A stretch of 64,000 nucleotides of DNA, from NCBI GenBank assembly GCA_036960175.1, contig JBALWH010000001.1:124001-188000 (forward strand). The letters run 5' to 3'. The notes beneath the pieces were generated by a model. It saw only the letters and a program-made list of their open reading frames with translations. It did no database searches and was not told where the DNA came from. This stretch comes from Motiliproteus sp036960175 (GTDB lineage: Bacteria > Pseudomonadota > Gammaproteobacteria > Pseudomonadales > Balneatricaceae). Each line of letters starts with the position of its first letter. The first letter of the stretch is position 1. A program made the position numbers and the translations under genes. Positions 24,345-33,079 of this stretch are shown in pieces.

Positions 24345-25769
24345 ATGCCTCTGTATCAACAACTGGCTGATTATCTAACTGATCTGATTCACCGTGGAGT
24401 CTATCGGGCGGGTGAAAAGCTGCCCTCTTTGCGGGATATGGCGACGCAGAAACAACTCAGTATTCCGACGGTGCAACGCGCCTATGAACTGCTAGAAGAT
24501 CGACGCCAGGTAGAGGTGCGCGCTAAATCGGGGTTTTACGTTCGTAGCAGCTTGCCCTCTTCCCAGCAGATACTGCCGTTACCCGAATTTGCAGCCCCGC
24601 AGCCATCCACTGTCAATGTACATGATATGGCCACGGGTGTGTTTCAGCGCTGCGATGAGGCCGGTATTATCAATTTGGGCACGGCCTACCCCTCTGCAGC
24701 GTACTTGCCGGTCAGGCCTTTGCAGCGTATCGCCAGCGGCTTAATAAAACATAATATGGAGGCCTTGGTCGAAGCGCATTTTTCGCCAGGAACTGATAGC
24801 CTGAGACATGTTCTATCGCAACGGTTGGCTGAAATTGGCTGTTCCGTGCCCGCTGATCAGTTGGTTATTACTAACGGCTGTCAGGAAGCCCTGGCCATCT
24901 GCCTAAGAGTCGTGGCGCAGCCCGGTGATACCATCGCTATTGAGTCACCGGGATTTGTTGGTTTGTTGCAGTTGATCGAATTTATGGGCTACAAAACCCT
25001 GGAAATTCCCTGTGATCCCGAGCGCGGGATGAGCCTAGGGGCATTGGAAATGGCGCTGCAGCAATGGCCGGTGAAAGCCGTTGCGCTGGTCTCTTCTTAT
25101 AGCAATCCATCGGGCAGCAGCATGCCGCCGGAAAATCGACAACGTTTAGTCTCATTGTTGCATAAGAACTCAATCCCCCTGATCGAAGATGATCTTTTTG
25201 GTGATCTCAGTTTCAGCGGAGTTCGTGACAATCCTTGTAAGGCTTGGGATGAAAATGACCTGGTGCTCTATTGCTCATCGGCCTCAAAATCCATTGCCCC
25301 TGGGTTAAGGGTTGGTTGGATCGCACCGGGTCGTTATCTCTCTGAGGTCGAGTACTTTAAGGCCTTCTTTAACGTCGGTGTGCCGAGCTTTTCCCAGCTA
25401 CTTATCGCAGAATTTATGCGCAGTGGGCAGTATGACCGTCACTTGCGGCAGTTACGTACATTGCTGGCTCGGCAAATGCAAAATTTCCTACAATGGATTT
25501 TTGAGTCGTTCCCCGAAGGCACGCGCTGCAGCCACCCTTATGGTGGTTATGTGCTCTGGGTGAGACTGCCAGAAGGCGTGGATGCCATGATGCTTCATCA
25601 GCAGGCTTATCAGTCAGGAATTGGTATAGTGCCGGGGCAGCTTTGTGCGCCTTATGGTGACAAATATAGCCACTATATTCGTATAAATTGTGCCGCTTCA
25701 CCCGAACAAAATCTTCAGTCAGCCATTCAAACATTAGGCTTTATCGCCAAACGAATGATGTCAATTTAG
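24345..25769 (+). CDS. MocR/PdxR-type GntR regulator with aminotransferase domain
   Basis: 474 residues from ATG 24345 (GTG 24339 is an alternative). A GntR winged helix-turn-helix covers about residues 1-75 (YQQLADYLTDLIHRGVYRAG, LPSLRDMATQKQLSIPTVQRAYELL). A fold-type-I aminotransferase-like domain fills the rest; the PLP lysine is in SSASKSIAPGLRVGW. Such proteins use PLP as a sensor rather than for catalysis. It is divergent from phhA, and repeats between the genes suggest that it controls phhA-phhB, itself, or both. Effector unknown; an aromatic amino acid or PLP is plausible. Confidence 0.88.
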   Translation: MPLYQQLADYLTDLIHRGVYRAGEKLPSLRDMATQKQLSIPTVQRAYELLEDRRQVEVRAKSGFYVRSSLPSSQQILPLPEFAAPQPSTVNVHDMATGVFQRCDEAGIINLGTAYPSAAYLPVRPLQRIASGLIKHNMEALVEAHFSPGTDSLRHVLSQRLAEIGCSVPADQLVITNGCQEALAICLRVVAQPGDTIAIESPGFVGLLQLIEFMGYKTLEIPCDPERGMSLGALEMALQQWPVKAVALVSSYSNPSGSSMPPENRQRLVSLLHKNSIPLIEDDLFGDLSFSGVRDNPCKAWDENDLVLYCSSASKSIAPGLRVGWIAPGRYLSEVEYFKAFFNVGVPSFSQLLIAEFMRSGQYDRHLRQLRTLLARQMQNFLQWIFESFPEGTRCSHPYGGYVLWVRLPEGVDAMMLHQQAYQSGIGIVPGQLCAPYGDKYSHYIRINCAASPEQNLQSAIQTLGFIAKRMMSI

Positions 25770-26011
25770 GCAGGGGAACAAAAATTAATCGGTAGAACCA
25801 TAAACATTACATTATTCCTTGCCGGTGTCTCTCAAGGCCCCGCACTGCCTTGTTTTCTGTTAATTCTATGGGGCTTTGTGTGGGTTTAACTGATTGAGAA
25901 ATATCATTTTATCGACTTGTTCGTTTGCACTTTGACAATCTACGTCTAACTTTAACCCTAATCAGAACGATAAATGGAAGCACACAGCTGTCTCGAGGGA
26001 GGTTAGGCGGT

Positions 26012-27139
26012 ATGCACTTTTTTGTGTTGGGGTTGGGAAGATGGGTCGTCATTTGTATTGCGCTGTTCGGGGCTAATATTGCTTGTGCAGACTATGGTAT
26101 AAACTTTCCACAGCCGGCTTCCGGGTCGGCTCAGGATATCTACGACATTCATATGCTGACGATGCGAGTAGCGACAGGCTTGCTGCTGATCGTGTTCGCC
26201 TTTGTTTTTTATTCTCTCTATTTTCATCGTAAAAGTCGGGGCTATAAAGCCGACCAGAAATTCCACGACACCTGGTTTGGTCACTGGTCCTGGCTCATTG
26301 TGCCCGCTTTGGTTTTAGGGGTGGACCTTACCATTGCTAACAATGCCAACGTGGTATTGCAGAAGGTCTGGGTGGTTCCTGACGATAAAAACCTCTTGGA
26401 TGTCAAAGTGACGGGTCACCAGTGGTGGTGGGAGTTCGACTACCTGGATCATGGCGTTAAGGTTGAGAGTAGGTACGTTCCTAAGGCTGAATCTGGTGAC
26501 CTGTATTTACGCGAAGTCGACAACCGTCTGGTCCTGCCTACCAATAGAAAGATCCGTTTTCTGCATACATCTGCAGATGTTTTGCACGCTTTCTGGGTAC
26601 CTGAACTCGCTGTTAAGAAGGATGCCATCCCTGGGTATGTTACCGAGACCTGGGCTGAAATAAATCGTGAAGGCGTATTCCGGGGTCAGTGTGCAGAACT
26701 CTGTGGCACCTGGCATTCGCGTATGCCTATCGTGGTGGAGGCGGTGTCTGAAGAAAAATTTCTCGCCTGGATAGATGATAAAAATGCCGCCAAAGTGGCA
26801 GCCGCCGCCGAAGCTAGTGCCGATAAGACTTGGAGTAAAGAGGAACTGATCGCTAAGGGTGAATCGTTCTACAACACTAAATGTGCCGCCTGTCATCAGG
26901 TCTCAGGTATCGGCTTGCCTCCCGCTTTTCCTGCGTTGAAAGGATCGGCCGTAGTCTTAGGTCCATTGGCGGATCATTTGGATGTGGTGATTAAAGGCCG
27001 GCCAGGAACCGCGATGATGGCATGGGGAGGTTCACTCAATGATCTCGAGATAGCCGCTATCATCACCTACGAGCGTAATGCTTGGGGTAACGATACGGGT
27101 GATGTGGTGCAACCAGCTGATGTAAAACAGCAACGGTAG
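26012..27139 (+). CDS. coxB: Cytochrome c oxidase subunit II with fused cytochrome c
   Basis: 375 residues from ATG 26012, chosen because GGGAGG lies 10 bases ahead and a signal-like segment begins there. After the signal peptide (cleavage near ACA-DYG) come two membrane helices (about 43-65 and 85-105), then the CuA cupredoxin domain (VTGHQWWWEFDY; ligands in GQCAELCGTWHSRM), and a C-terminal cytochrome c with CAACH and a Met ligand in TAMMAWGG. This is the caa3-like arrangement also found in Pseudomonas. It takes electrons from cytochrome c into the oxidase. First gene of the cox operon. The 240-base region ahead of it has no recognised gene and must hold the promoter. Confidence 0.96.
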   Translation: MHFFVLGLGRWVVICIALFGANIACADYGINFPQPASGSAQDIYDIHMLTMRVATGLLLIVFAFVFYSLYFHRKSRGYKADQKFHDTWFGHWSWLIVPALVLGVDLTIANNANVVLQKVWVVPDDKNLLDVKVTGHQWWWEFDYLDHGVKVESRYVPKAESGDLYLREVDNRLVLPTNRKIRFLHTSADVLHAFWVPELAVKKDAIPGYVTETWAEINREGVFRGQCAELCGTWHSRMPIVVEAVSEEKFLAWIDDKNAAKVAAAAEASADKTWSKEELIAKGESFYNTKCAACHQVSGIGLPPAFPALKGSAVVLGPLADHLDVVIKGRPGTAMMAWGGSLNDLEIAAIITYERNAWGNDTGDVVQPADVKQQR

Positions 27140-27152
27140 AGGATTCCGACTG

Positions 27153-28766
27153 ATGAGTACTTATGCTGCAGAACATCACGATGATCATAAGCCCACAGGC
27201 TGGCGCCGCTGGGTATACAGCACCAATCATAAAGATATAGGAACCATGTACCTGTTGTTCGCCCTGACCATGATGTTCTTTGGCGGGGCGAGCGCGATGC
27301 TGATCCGAGCTGAGTTATTCCAGCCAGGTATCCAGCTGTTGCATCCAGATCTGTATAACAACCTAGTCACTAATCACGCGTTGATTATGATCTTCGGCGC
27401 CGTTATGCCAGCCGCAGCGGGTTTAGCCAACTGGATGATCCCGTTGATGATTGGTGCTCCAGATATGGCGCTTCCGCGGATGAATAACCTGAGTTTCTGG
27501 ATATTACCTGCTGCTGCCGTTATGTTGGGATTATCCTTTGTGGTGCCTTTTTTCCCGGGTGGTGGCAGTCAGATTAATACGGGCTGGACTCTCTATCCAC
27601 CGCTGTCCATTCAGGTCGGTATGTCGATGGATTTTCTGATCTTTGCGATTCACCTGCTGGGTATTTCTTCGGTACTGGCCTCTATAAATATCATCGTTAC
27701 GCTATTGAATATGCGCGCTCCGGGCATGACGCTGATGAAAATGCCGATGTTTTGCTGGACCTGGTTGGTCACGGCGTTTTTGCTGATTTTGGTGGTTCCA
27801 GTGCTAGCAGGTGGAGTCACGATGCTGTTGTTTGATCGCCACTTCGGTACCAGTTTCTTTGATGCAGCCGGGGGTGGAGATCCGGTTTTATTTCAGCATC
27901 TGTTCTGGTTCTTCGGCCACCCTGAAGTCTATGTTCTGCTGTTGCCTTCTATTGGTGTGTTGGCTCATGTTATCCCAACCTTTTCCCGTAAGCCGTTGTT
28001 TGGTTATCGCTCCATGGTGGGAGCAATGTTGGCAGTCGCCACTATCGGCATGGTGGTCTGGGCTCACCACCAGTACACCATCGGTATGTCCTTAGGAGCT
28101 GTTACTTACTTTATGGTGGGTACCATTATTATTTCCATTCCAGTGGGGCTGATGATTTTTAATTTCATTGCCACTATGTGGCGGGGCGCGATGACCTTTG
28201 AGACGCCGATGCTATTCGCTGTGGCGATTATTCTGATGTTTACCTTCGGTGGCTTGAGCGGGGTGATGCTGGCGGTAGTGCCGGCAGATATGCAATATCA
28301 CGACAGTATGTTTGTAGTTGCTCACTTTCACTATGTGCTGATGCCTGGGGCGGTTTTTGGTCTGTTTGCCGGGGTGTTTTACTGGCTGCCGAAATGGACC
28401 GGGCACATGTATGACGAAAAACTAGCGAAGATCTTCTTCTGGACCAACGTCATTGGTTTCAATATCACGTTCTTCCCTCAACATTTTCTTGGTCTGGCTG
28501 GAATGCCGCGAAGAATCGTCGATTACAACGTGATGTTTACTGAATTCAATATGGTATCGAGTATCGGAGCAATGATCTTCGGACTCAGTCATTTGCTATT
28601 GCTCTATATTGTTATAAAGACGATTCGCGGCGGTAAGAAGGCTGAGGCGAAGGTCTGGGAGGGGGCTCACGGCCTTGAGTGGCACCTGGATTCGCCTCCT
28701 GCGTTTCATACCTGGACTACCCCACCGGCAGCCATTGAATTGACGGATACTTATGAAAAACCCTGA
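27153..28766 (+). CDS. coxA: Cytochrome c oxidase subunit I
   Basis: 537 residues with twelve membrane helices. Heme and CuB ligands are in place: helix II His (TNHALIMIFGAVMP), helix VI GHPEVY with the cross-linked Tyr, helix VII HHQYTIG, and helix X HFHYVL. It reduces oxygen to water and pumps protons in the inner membrane. It follows coxB by 13 bases, and its last 14 bases overlap a 48-residue membrane protein gene. Standard A1-type oxidase. Confidence 0.98.
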   Translation: MSTYAAEHHDDHKPTGWRRWVYSTNHKDIGTMYLLFALTMMFFGGASAMLIRAELFQPGIQLLHPDLYNNLVTNHALIMIFGAVMPAAAGLANWMIPLMIGAPDMALPRMNNLSFWILPAAAVMLGLSFVVPFFPGGGSQINTGWTLYPPLSIQVGMSMDFLIFAIHLLGISSVLASINIIVTLLNMRAPGMTLMKMPMFCWTWLVTAFLLILVVPVLAGGVTMLLFDRHFGTSFFDAAGGGDPVLFQHLFWFFGHPEVYVLLLPSIGVLAHVIPTFSRKPLFGYRSMVGAMLAVATIGMVVWAHHQYTIGMSLGAVTYFMVGTIIISIPVGLMIFNFIATMWRGAMTFETPMLFAVAIILMFTFGGLSGVMLAVVPADMQYHDSMFVVAHFHYVLMPGAVFGLFAGVFYWLPKWTGHMYDEKLAKIFFWTNVIGFNITFFPQHFLGLAGMPRRIVDYNVMFTEFNMVSSIGAMIFGLSHLLLLYIVIKTIRGGKKAEAKVWEGAHGLEWHLDSPPAFHTWTTPPAAIELTDTYEKP

Positions 28767-28899
28767 TCAGCAACAGAATCTTAAAAAGAAAAATTTACGA
28801 CTAGCTGTGGTGCTGGGAAGCTTCGCGGTGCTGGTGCTGCTGACCTCCGTTCCCTTCTGGAAAGCAGTGCTGATTGAAATAGCGAAACAAAACGGATGA
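28753..28899 (+). CDS. Short single-helix membrane protein between coxA and ctaG
   Basis: 48 residues. The ATG at 28753 lies inside the coxA end (14-base overlap) and its TGA overlaps the ctaG start codon as ATGA (28896-28899), so translation is probably coupled. The N-terminus is polar and basic (MKNPDQQQNLKKKNLR), followed by one hydrophobic helix (about residues 17-37) and a short amphipathic tail. Small proteins in this position occur in related oxidase operons and may help assembly or copper delivery. No named family is certain. Confidence 0.75.
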   Translation: MKNPDQQQNLKKKNLRLAVVLGSFAVLVLLTSVPFWKAVLIEIAKQNG

Positions 28900-29492
28900 G
28901 CGACGTCCCCGTCAAAACCAAGAACAAGTCCATCAAAGACAAGAACAAGCGCTTGCTGCTGGTACTGTCTGGACTGGTTGTGGGCATGTTCGCCTTTGGT
29001 TTTGCCTTAGTTCCACTGTATGACCTGATCTGTGAAGTCACAGGTACACAATCTATTGCTCAGCGACAGTCAGTCAATGAGGTGATGCCACTGCAACCCG
29101 TTACAGATGCAGAGTTGCAGAGGACGCTAATCGTGAAGCTCGATACCACGGTGCACCCCAGTCTGCCTTGGGACATAGTCCTAGAGCAACCAGCGGTGAT
29201 GGAAGTGAAGGTCGGGCAGGTTTACGAGGTGGTCTTTCGGGCCAGTAATCGCAGTAATGGATCGACTACGGCCCAGGCTATACCCAGCATTGCACCTTGG
29301 CAGGCTAATGCTTATTTCAATAAATTGGAGTGTTTCTGCTTTAGTCAGCAAACTCTGGCGGGGGGAGAAAACAGTGATATGCCATTACGGTTTGTGGTTT
29401 CACCAAAACTCCCTGATGGCATCAATTCAATCACGTTGTCCTATAGCGTTATGAAATTAGAGGACAATACCCTGGCACAGTTGGCGCGGTAG
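28896..29492 (+). CDS. ctaG: Cytochrome c oxidase assembly protein CtaG/Cox11
   Basis: 198 residues. One N-terminal membrane helix (about 22-45) anchors a periplasmic immunoglobulin-like domain. The copper-binding CFCF motif is in KLECFCFSQQTL, and a downstream MPLRFVVSP stretch is typical. It delivers copper to the CuB site of CoxA. The start codon overlaps the stop of the short membrane protein upstream. Confidence 0.95.
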   Translation: MSDVPVKTKNKSIKDKNKRLLLVLSGLVVGMFAFGFALVPLYDLICEVTGTQSIAQRQSVNEVMPLQPVTDAELQRTLIVKLDTTVHPSLPWDIVLEQPAVMEVKVGQVYEVVFRASNRSNGSTTAQAIPSIAPWQANAYFNKLECFCFSQQTLAGGENSDMPLRFVVSPKLPDGINSITLSYSVMKLEDNTLAQLAR

Positions 29493-29538
29493 ACGCTTTG
29501 TTCTACGTGGCGGTGTCCGGTAATACGGGAGACTAGGT

Positions 29539-30411
29539 ATGTCAGCAAACCAGAACGCAGATCATTACTATATTCCAGGTCCTAGCCCCTGGCCGGTTAT
29601 CGGCATGCTGTCTTTGCTGACCACGCTGCTGGGAACGGCCCTGATGATAAATGGGGTTACTGTCGGTAGTTATGTGGTTGTTGCGGGGCTGCTGTTGTTT
29701 GGATATCTGTTGTTCGGCTGGTTTAGCGATGTGGTACGAGAAAACCTCAGTGACTGTTATAACCATCAGGTAGATACCTCGTTTCGGTTGGGGATGATCT
29801 GGTTTATCGCCTCTGAAGTGTTTTTCTTTTTAGCGTTCTTTGGAGCCCTATTTTATATCCGCAATATTGCGTTACCCTGGCTTGGCGGAGATGGTTATCT
29901 GGGCATGAGTAACGAAATTCTCCATCAAGAGTTTTCTCCTGCCTGGCCCAGTCAAGGTCCAGGCGCGGTGGGTGGGGAATATAGAGCCATGGGGCCGTGG
30001 GGGATTCCTGCCATCAACACCTTTATCCTGCTGAGCAGTGGCGCCACCGTTACCTGGGCCCATTGGGGATTAAAGCTTAATAAACAGAGCCATTTGATTT
30101 GGGGATTGACGTCCACCATTGTGCTCGGGTTGCTATTTGTGGCGTTGCAGGCCTATGAATATAGTCATGCTTATAGCGAACTTAATTTGACCCTGGGAAC
30201 CGGGGTCTATGGTTCAACCTTTTACATGCTTACCGGGTTTCATGGTTTCCATGTGACCATGGGTACCATCATGCTAATGGCGATACTCGGCAGAAGTTTG
30301 AAAGGTCACTTTAGTCCTCACAATCATTTTGCCTTCGAAGCGGTCGCTTGGTATTGGCACTTTGTTGATGTGGTCTGGCTTGGGCTGTTTATCTTTGTCT
30401 ACTGGATGTGA
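29539..30411 (+). CDS. coxC: Cytochrome c oxidase subunit III
   Basis: 290 residues with seven membrane helices. Family stretches are plain: YYIPGPSPWPVIG at the N-terminus, the conserved Glu in FIASEVFFFLAFFGALF, and GFHGFHVTMGTI, ending WYWHFVDVVWLGLF. It stabilises subunit I. Preceded by GGGAGACTAGGT. It is the last plus-strand gene before a small gene on the other strand. Confidence 0.97.
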   Translation: MSANQNADHYYIPGPSPWPVIGMLSLLTTLLGTALMINGVTVGSYVVVAGLLLFGYLLFGWFSDVVRENLSDCYNHQVDTSFRLGMIWFIASEVFFFLAFFGALFYIRNIALPWLGGDGYLGMSNEILHQEFSPAWPSQGPGAVGGEYRAMGPWGIPAINTFILLSSGATVTWAHWGLKLNKQSHLIWGLTSTIVLGLLFVALQAYEYSHAYSELNLTLGTGVYGSTFYMLTGFHGFHVTMGTIMLMAILGRSLKGHFSPHNHFAFEAVAWYWHFVDVVWLGLFIFVYWM

Positions 30412-30428
30412 CTGTCACGAGAGAGTAG

Positions 30429-30635
30429 TCAGGAGAAACCGTGAGGTTGTATCACACCCAAAAGATAGCCGCCAATCAACAGCGCAAAAAGTAAAAAGGA
30501 GAGGGCTATCCTGATTGTTAATGCTTGCAGTAAGCGCACCCCAGTGTCGTCGCCGTCATCTTTGGCCAGGCAGTACATGCCACGGACAAGGGCCGCAACA
30601 ATAAAGACCAGGATTAGCAGGACGGGCAGTTTCAT
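30429..30635 (-). CDS. DUF2909 twin-helix membrane protein
   Basis: 68 residues with two membrane helices (about 3-22 and 42-63) joined by a charged loop (CLAKDDGDDTGVRLLQALTIR). This matches DUF2909, a small family repeatedly found inside cox operons of gammaproteobacteria. ATG 30635 (MKLPVLLILV) fits the family start better than the ATG at 30647, though neither has a good ribosome site. It lies on the opposite strand between coxC and the SURF1 gene. Role unknown. Confidence 0.8.
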   Translation of the reverse strand: MKLPVLLILVFIVAALVRGMYCLAKDDGDDTGVRLLQALTIRIALSFLLFALLIGGYLLGVIQPHGFS

Positions 30636-30785
30636 TATGATATCCATGGTGGAGCCTGCGCAGGGTATAGGTATTGATGGCCAATACAGAACCCTGAAAG
30701 GTTACAACTACAACAAACCACAGCAGTTACGGCAGCGGTATACGGATGTTTCTGATAATTCGGACTTATCTAATAATAGGACAAC

Positions 30786-31532
30786 ATGATTCTAGATGAT
30801 GCTCAATTTTCTCCTCATTGGATCCCATCATTGATCGGGCTGGCGTTGGTCATTAGTTTTTGCAGTTTGGGTCTATGGCAATTGGATCGGGCAGAACATA
30901 AACGCCACTTATCTGTGGTTCTCAGTGAACGTCAGCAACAGTCGCCACTGCTGCTCAATGAGGCCCATAGCAGCAGTCTTGATGCTGAGGAGGTAGAGCA
31001 CCGTACTCTGACCGCATTTGGGACTTACCTACCGCATAAAACCGTATTTATTGAGAATCGAAAACATCGGGGCAAGACCGGTTTTTATGTAATTACCCCG
31101 CTTTTAGTAGCTGATTCCGGTGAGCTGTTGCTGGTCAATCGAGGCTGGGTTAAGGCCGACGCAACACTGGATCCACCGGTAATCGTTACCCCCGAAGCGG
31201 TTGTAAGAGTTACAGGTGTGGCAACTATACCCGCAGAGCCCGTTTTGGATCTAAGAGACGATCAGTTGCTGCACAGTACAGAGATGCAGCGCTGGCCGTT
31301 TTTTACCTTAAAACGCTTCAGTCAGTGGAGCGATGAGCCTGCTTATCCCTGGTTGATGTTGTTGTCAGCCGACAGTGAATCCGGTTTTGTGCGGAATTGG
31401 CCAAAGCCGCGGGTGGATGACAGCATGCATATCGGCTATGCCCTGCAATGGTTTGCTTTCGCGATTATCGTTTTGGTGATATGGGTGAAACTGTCGATTA
31501 ACAAACAACAAAGTAGAGAGGCGATCGGATAG
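30786..31532 (+). CDS. SURF1 family protein
   Basis: 248 residues. Membrane helices near both ends (about 11-30 and 215-235) enclose a periplasmic domain with family motifs: LGLWQLDRAEHKR, ENRKHRGKTGFYVITPL and LLVNRGWV. SURF1 helps insert heme a into subunit I. The stop codon is followed directly by the next start at 31533. Part of the assembly genes of this operon. Confidence 0.93.
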   Translation: MILDDAQFSPHWIPSLIGLALVISFCSLGLWQLDRAEHKRHLSVVLSERQQQSPLLLNEAHSSSLDAEEVEHRTLTAFGTYLPHKTVFIENRKHRGKTGFYVITPLLVADSGELLLVNRGWVKADATLDPPVIVTPEAVVRVTGVATIPAEPVLDLRDDQLLHSTEMQRWPFFTLKRFSQWSDEPAYPWLMLLSADSESGFVRNWPKPRVDDSMHIGYALQWFAFAIIVLVIWVKLSINKQQSREAIG

Positions 31533-32168
31533 ATGGAAATGACTGTCAAGGCGACTCGACGTTCGGCCCCGTTAACGCTATTACTGTTGGTCGCGCTATT
31601 TGCCGTACCACCGCTGTTGGGCTGGTTGTATTTTTTCAATCCTCAGTGGTTGCCAGATAAACACAATAATAATGGCGTGCTGATTCAACCCTCTCGCAGC
31701 CTGCAAGCTGTTAGTTTGCGTAGTAGCGATGGTCGCTTGATCAATATAGGCGAAATGAACAACGCCTGGCGCATGCTGGTGGTCTCGGAGGCTGGTTGCA
31801 GTGAAGGCTGCCTAGAGCGGCTGGACAGTTTGCAGAAAATAAGACGTGCGACCGGCGCTGGTCGGCAACGCATACAATCGGTGTTGCTAGTGTTATCGGG
31901 GCAGTCTGACACGGCCCTGCAGCAGCGGGTTCCGCCAGAGACCGAAATTATATACAGCAGTGCAGATCAGAAAAGTGCCGTCATAGCACTCTTCGAGATG
32001 GAAAACAGCGCCGCTGCTGACAATAGCTTTGTTATCGACCCGTTGGGGGCCTTAATGATGCGGCATAACCATTCCATTCTCAGCCAGAAACAGATCCTCA
32101 AAGATATGGAAACGCTGCTGAAGATCTCACAGAACTGGGTTAAAGGAACTCAATATGGCCACAATTAA
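31533..32168 (+). CDS. Membrane-anchored thioredoxin-fold protein, SCO-like
   Basis: 211 residues. One membrane helix (about 14-34) is followed by a periplasmic domain. VVSEAGCSEGC gives a CxxxC pair at the spot where SCO copper chaperones have one, and FVIDPLGALMMRHN near residue 170 resembles the end of a thioredoxin/SCO fold. The same position in the Pseudomonas cox operon is held by an uncharacterised protein of similar size. It begins immediately after the SURF1 stop and overlaps ctaB by 14 bases. Copper or thiol handling for the CuA site is possible; no separate SCO1 gene is visible in the window. Confidence 0.7.
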   Translation: MEMTVKATRRSAPLTLLLLVALFAVPPLLGWLYFFNPQWLPDKHNNNGVLIQPSRSLQAVSLRSSDGRLINIGEMNNAWRMLVVSEAGCSEGCLERLDSLQKIRRATGAGRQRIQSVLLVLSGQSDTALQQRVPPETEIIYSSADQKSAVIALFEMENSAAADNSFVIDPLGALMMRHNHSILSQKQILKDMETLLKISQNWVKGTQYGHN

Positions 32169-33066
32169 TGTTGTTTCTCGTCCCACATCAGCGCTTTCCT
32201 GGCGCAGCTATTACCAGCTGACCAAGCCCAAAGTGGTGTTGCTGATCAGCTTTACTGCCTTGGTGGGAATGTTGCTTTCGACACCAGGGGCGGTGCCATG
32301 GCAGCTATTGGTGTTTGGCTTGCTTGGCATCTCCATGGCAGCAGCGTCAGGAGCGGTGATCAACCATATTATTGATCAACGTATCGATGCGGTGATGGCC
32401 CGCACCAAGCGCAGACCTATTCCCAGTGGCAATATGGATACTCCCCACGCCGCTGGTTTTGCTGCTGCTTTGGCGTTGGCTTCGATGTTGATATTGTATT
32501 TTCTGGTGAATGGGCTGACCGCAGCTCTGACGTTTATGGCACTAATCGGCTATGCCTTTATTTATACGGTATTTCTGAAACGAAATACTCCGCAAAATAT
32601 TATCTGGGGAGGGCTGGCAGGTGCTGCACCGCCACTATTGGGATGGTGCGCAATTACCGGTGAAGTAACTACAGAAGCCTTCATATTACTGCTGATTATC
32701 TTTGTTTGGACGCCGCCACATTTCTGGCCTTTGGCTATTCATCGTAAAGAAGATTATGCCAAAGCAGGGTTGCCGATGCTGCCCGTGACTCATGGGGTTC
32801 GTTTTACCAAAAATCAGATTTTGCTTTACAGCCTGATGCTATTGCCAGTATCGGTGATGCCATTTGCGGTGCATATGAGCAGTGCGATTTACATGCTAGG
32901 CGCGACCCTTTTAGGGCTTGGATTTGTCTGGCAGGCATGGCGGTTATGGCGGGATGATGGCAATCGTTATGCGATGAAGACGTTCCGCTATTCCATCGTC
33001 TATTTGAGTTTGTTGTTTGCGCTGTTGTTGGTTGATCACTACATGATTATTTGGCTGCCGTCTTAA
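32155..33066 (+). CDS. ctaB: Protoheme IX farnesyltransferase
   Basis: 303 residues with about nine membrane helices. UbiA-type prenyltransferase motifs: NHIIDQRIDAVMARTKRRP (the NDxxDxxxD-like site) and the second Asp-rich-like loop HRKEDYAKAG. It makes heme O from heme B and farnesyl diphosphate. The start overlaps the upstream gene by 14 bases. Works with CtaA, which lies 1.5 kb further. Confidence 0.96.
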   Translation: MATINVVSRPTSALSWRSYYQLTKPKVVLLISFTALVGMLLSTPGAVPWQLLVFGLLGISMAAASGAVINHIIDQRIDAVMARTKRRPIPSGNMDTPHAAGFAAALALASMLILYFLVNGLTAALTFMALIGYAFIYTVFLKRNTPQNIIWGGLAGAAPPLLGWCAITGEVTTEAFILLLIIFVWTPPHFWPLAIHRKEDYAKAGLPMLPVTHGVRFTKNQILLYSLMLLPVSVMPFAVHMSSAIYMLGATLLGLGFVWQAWRLWRDDGNRYAMKTFRYSIVYLSLLFALLLVDHYMIIWLPS

Positions 33067-33079
33067 TAACGAACCACAA

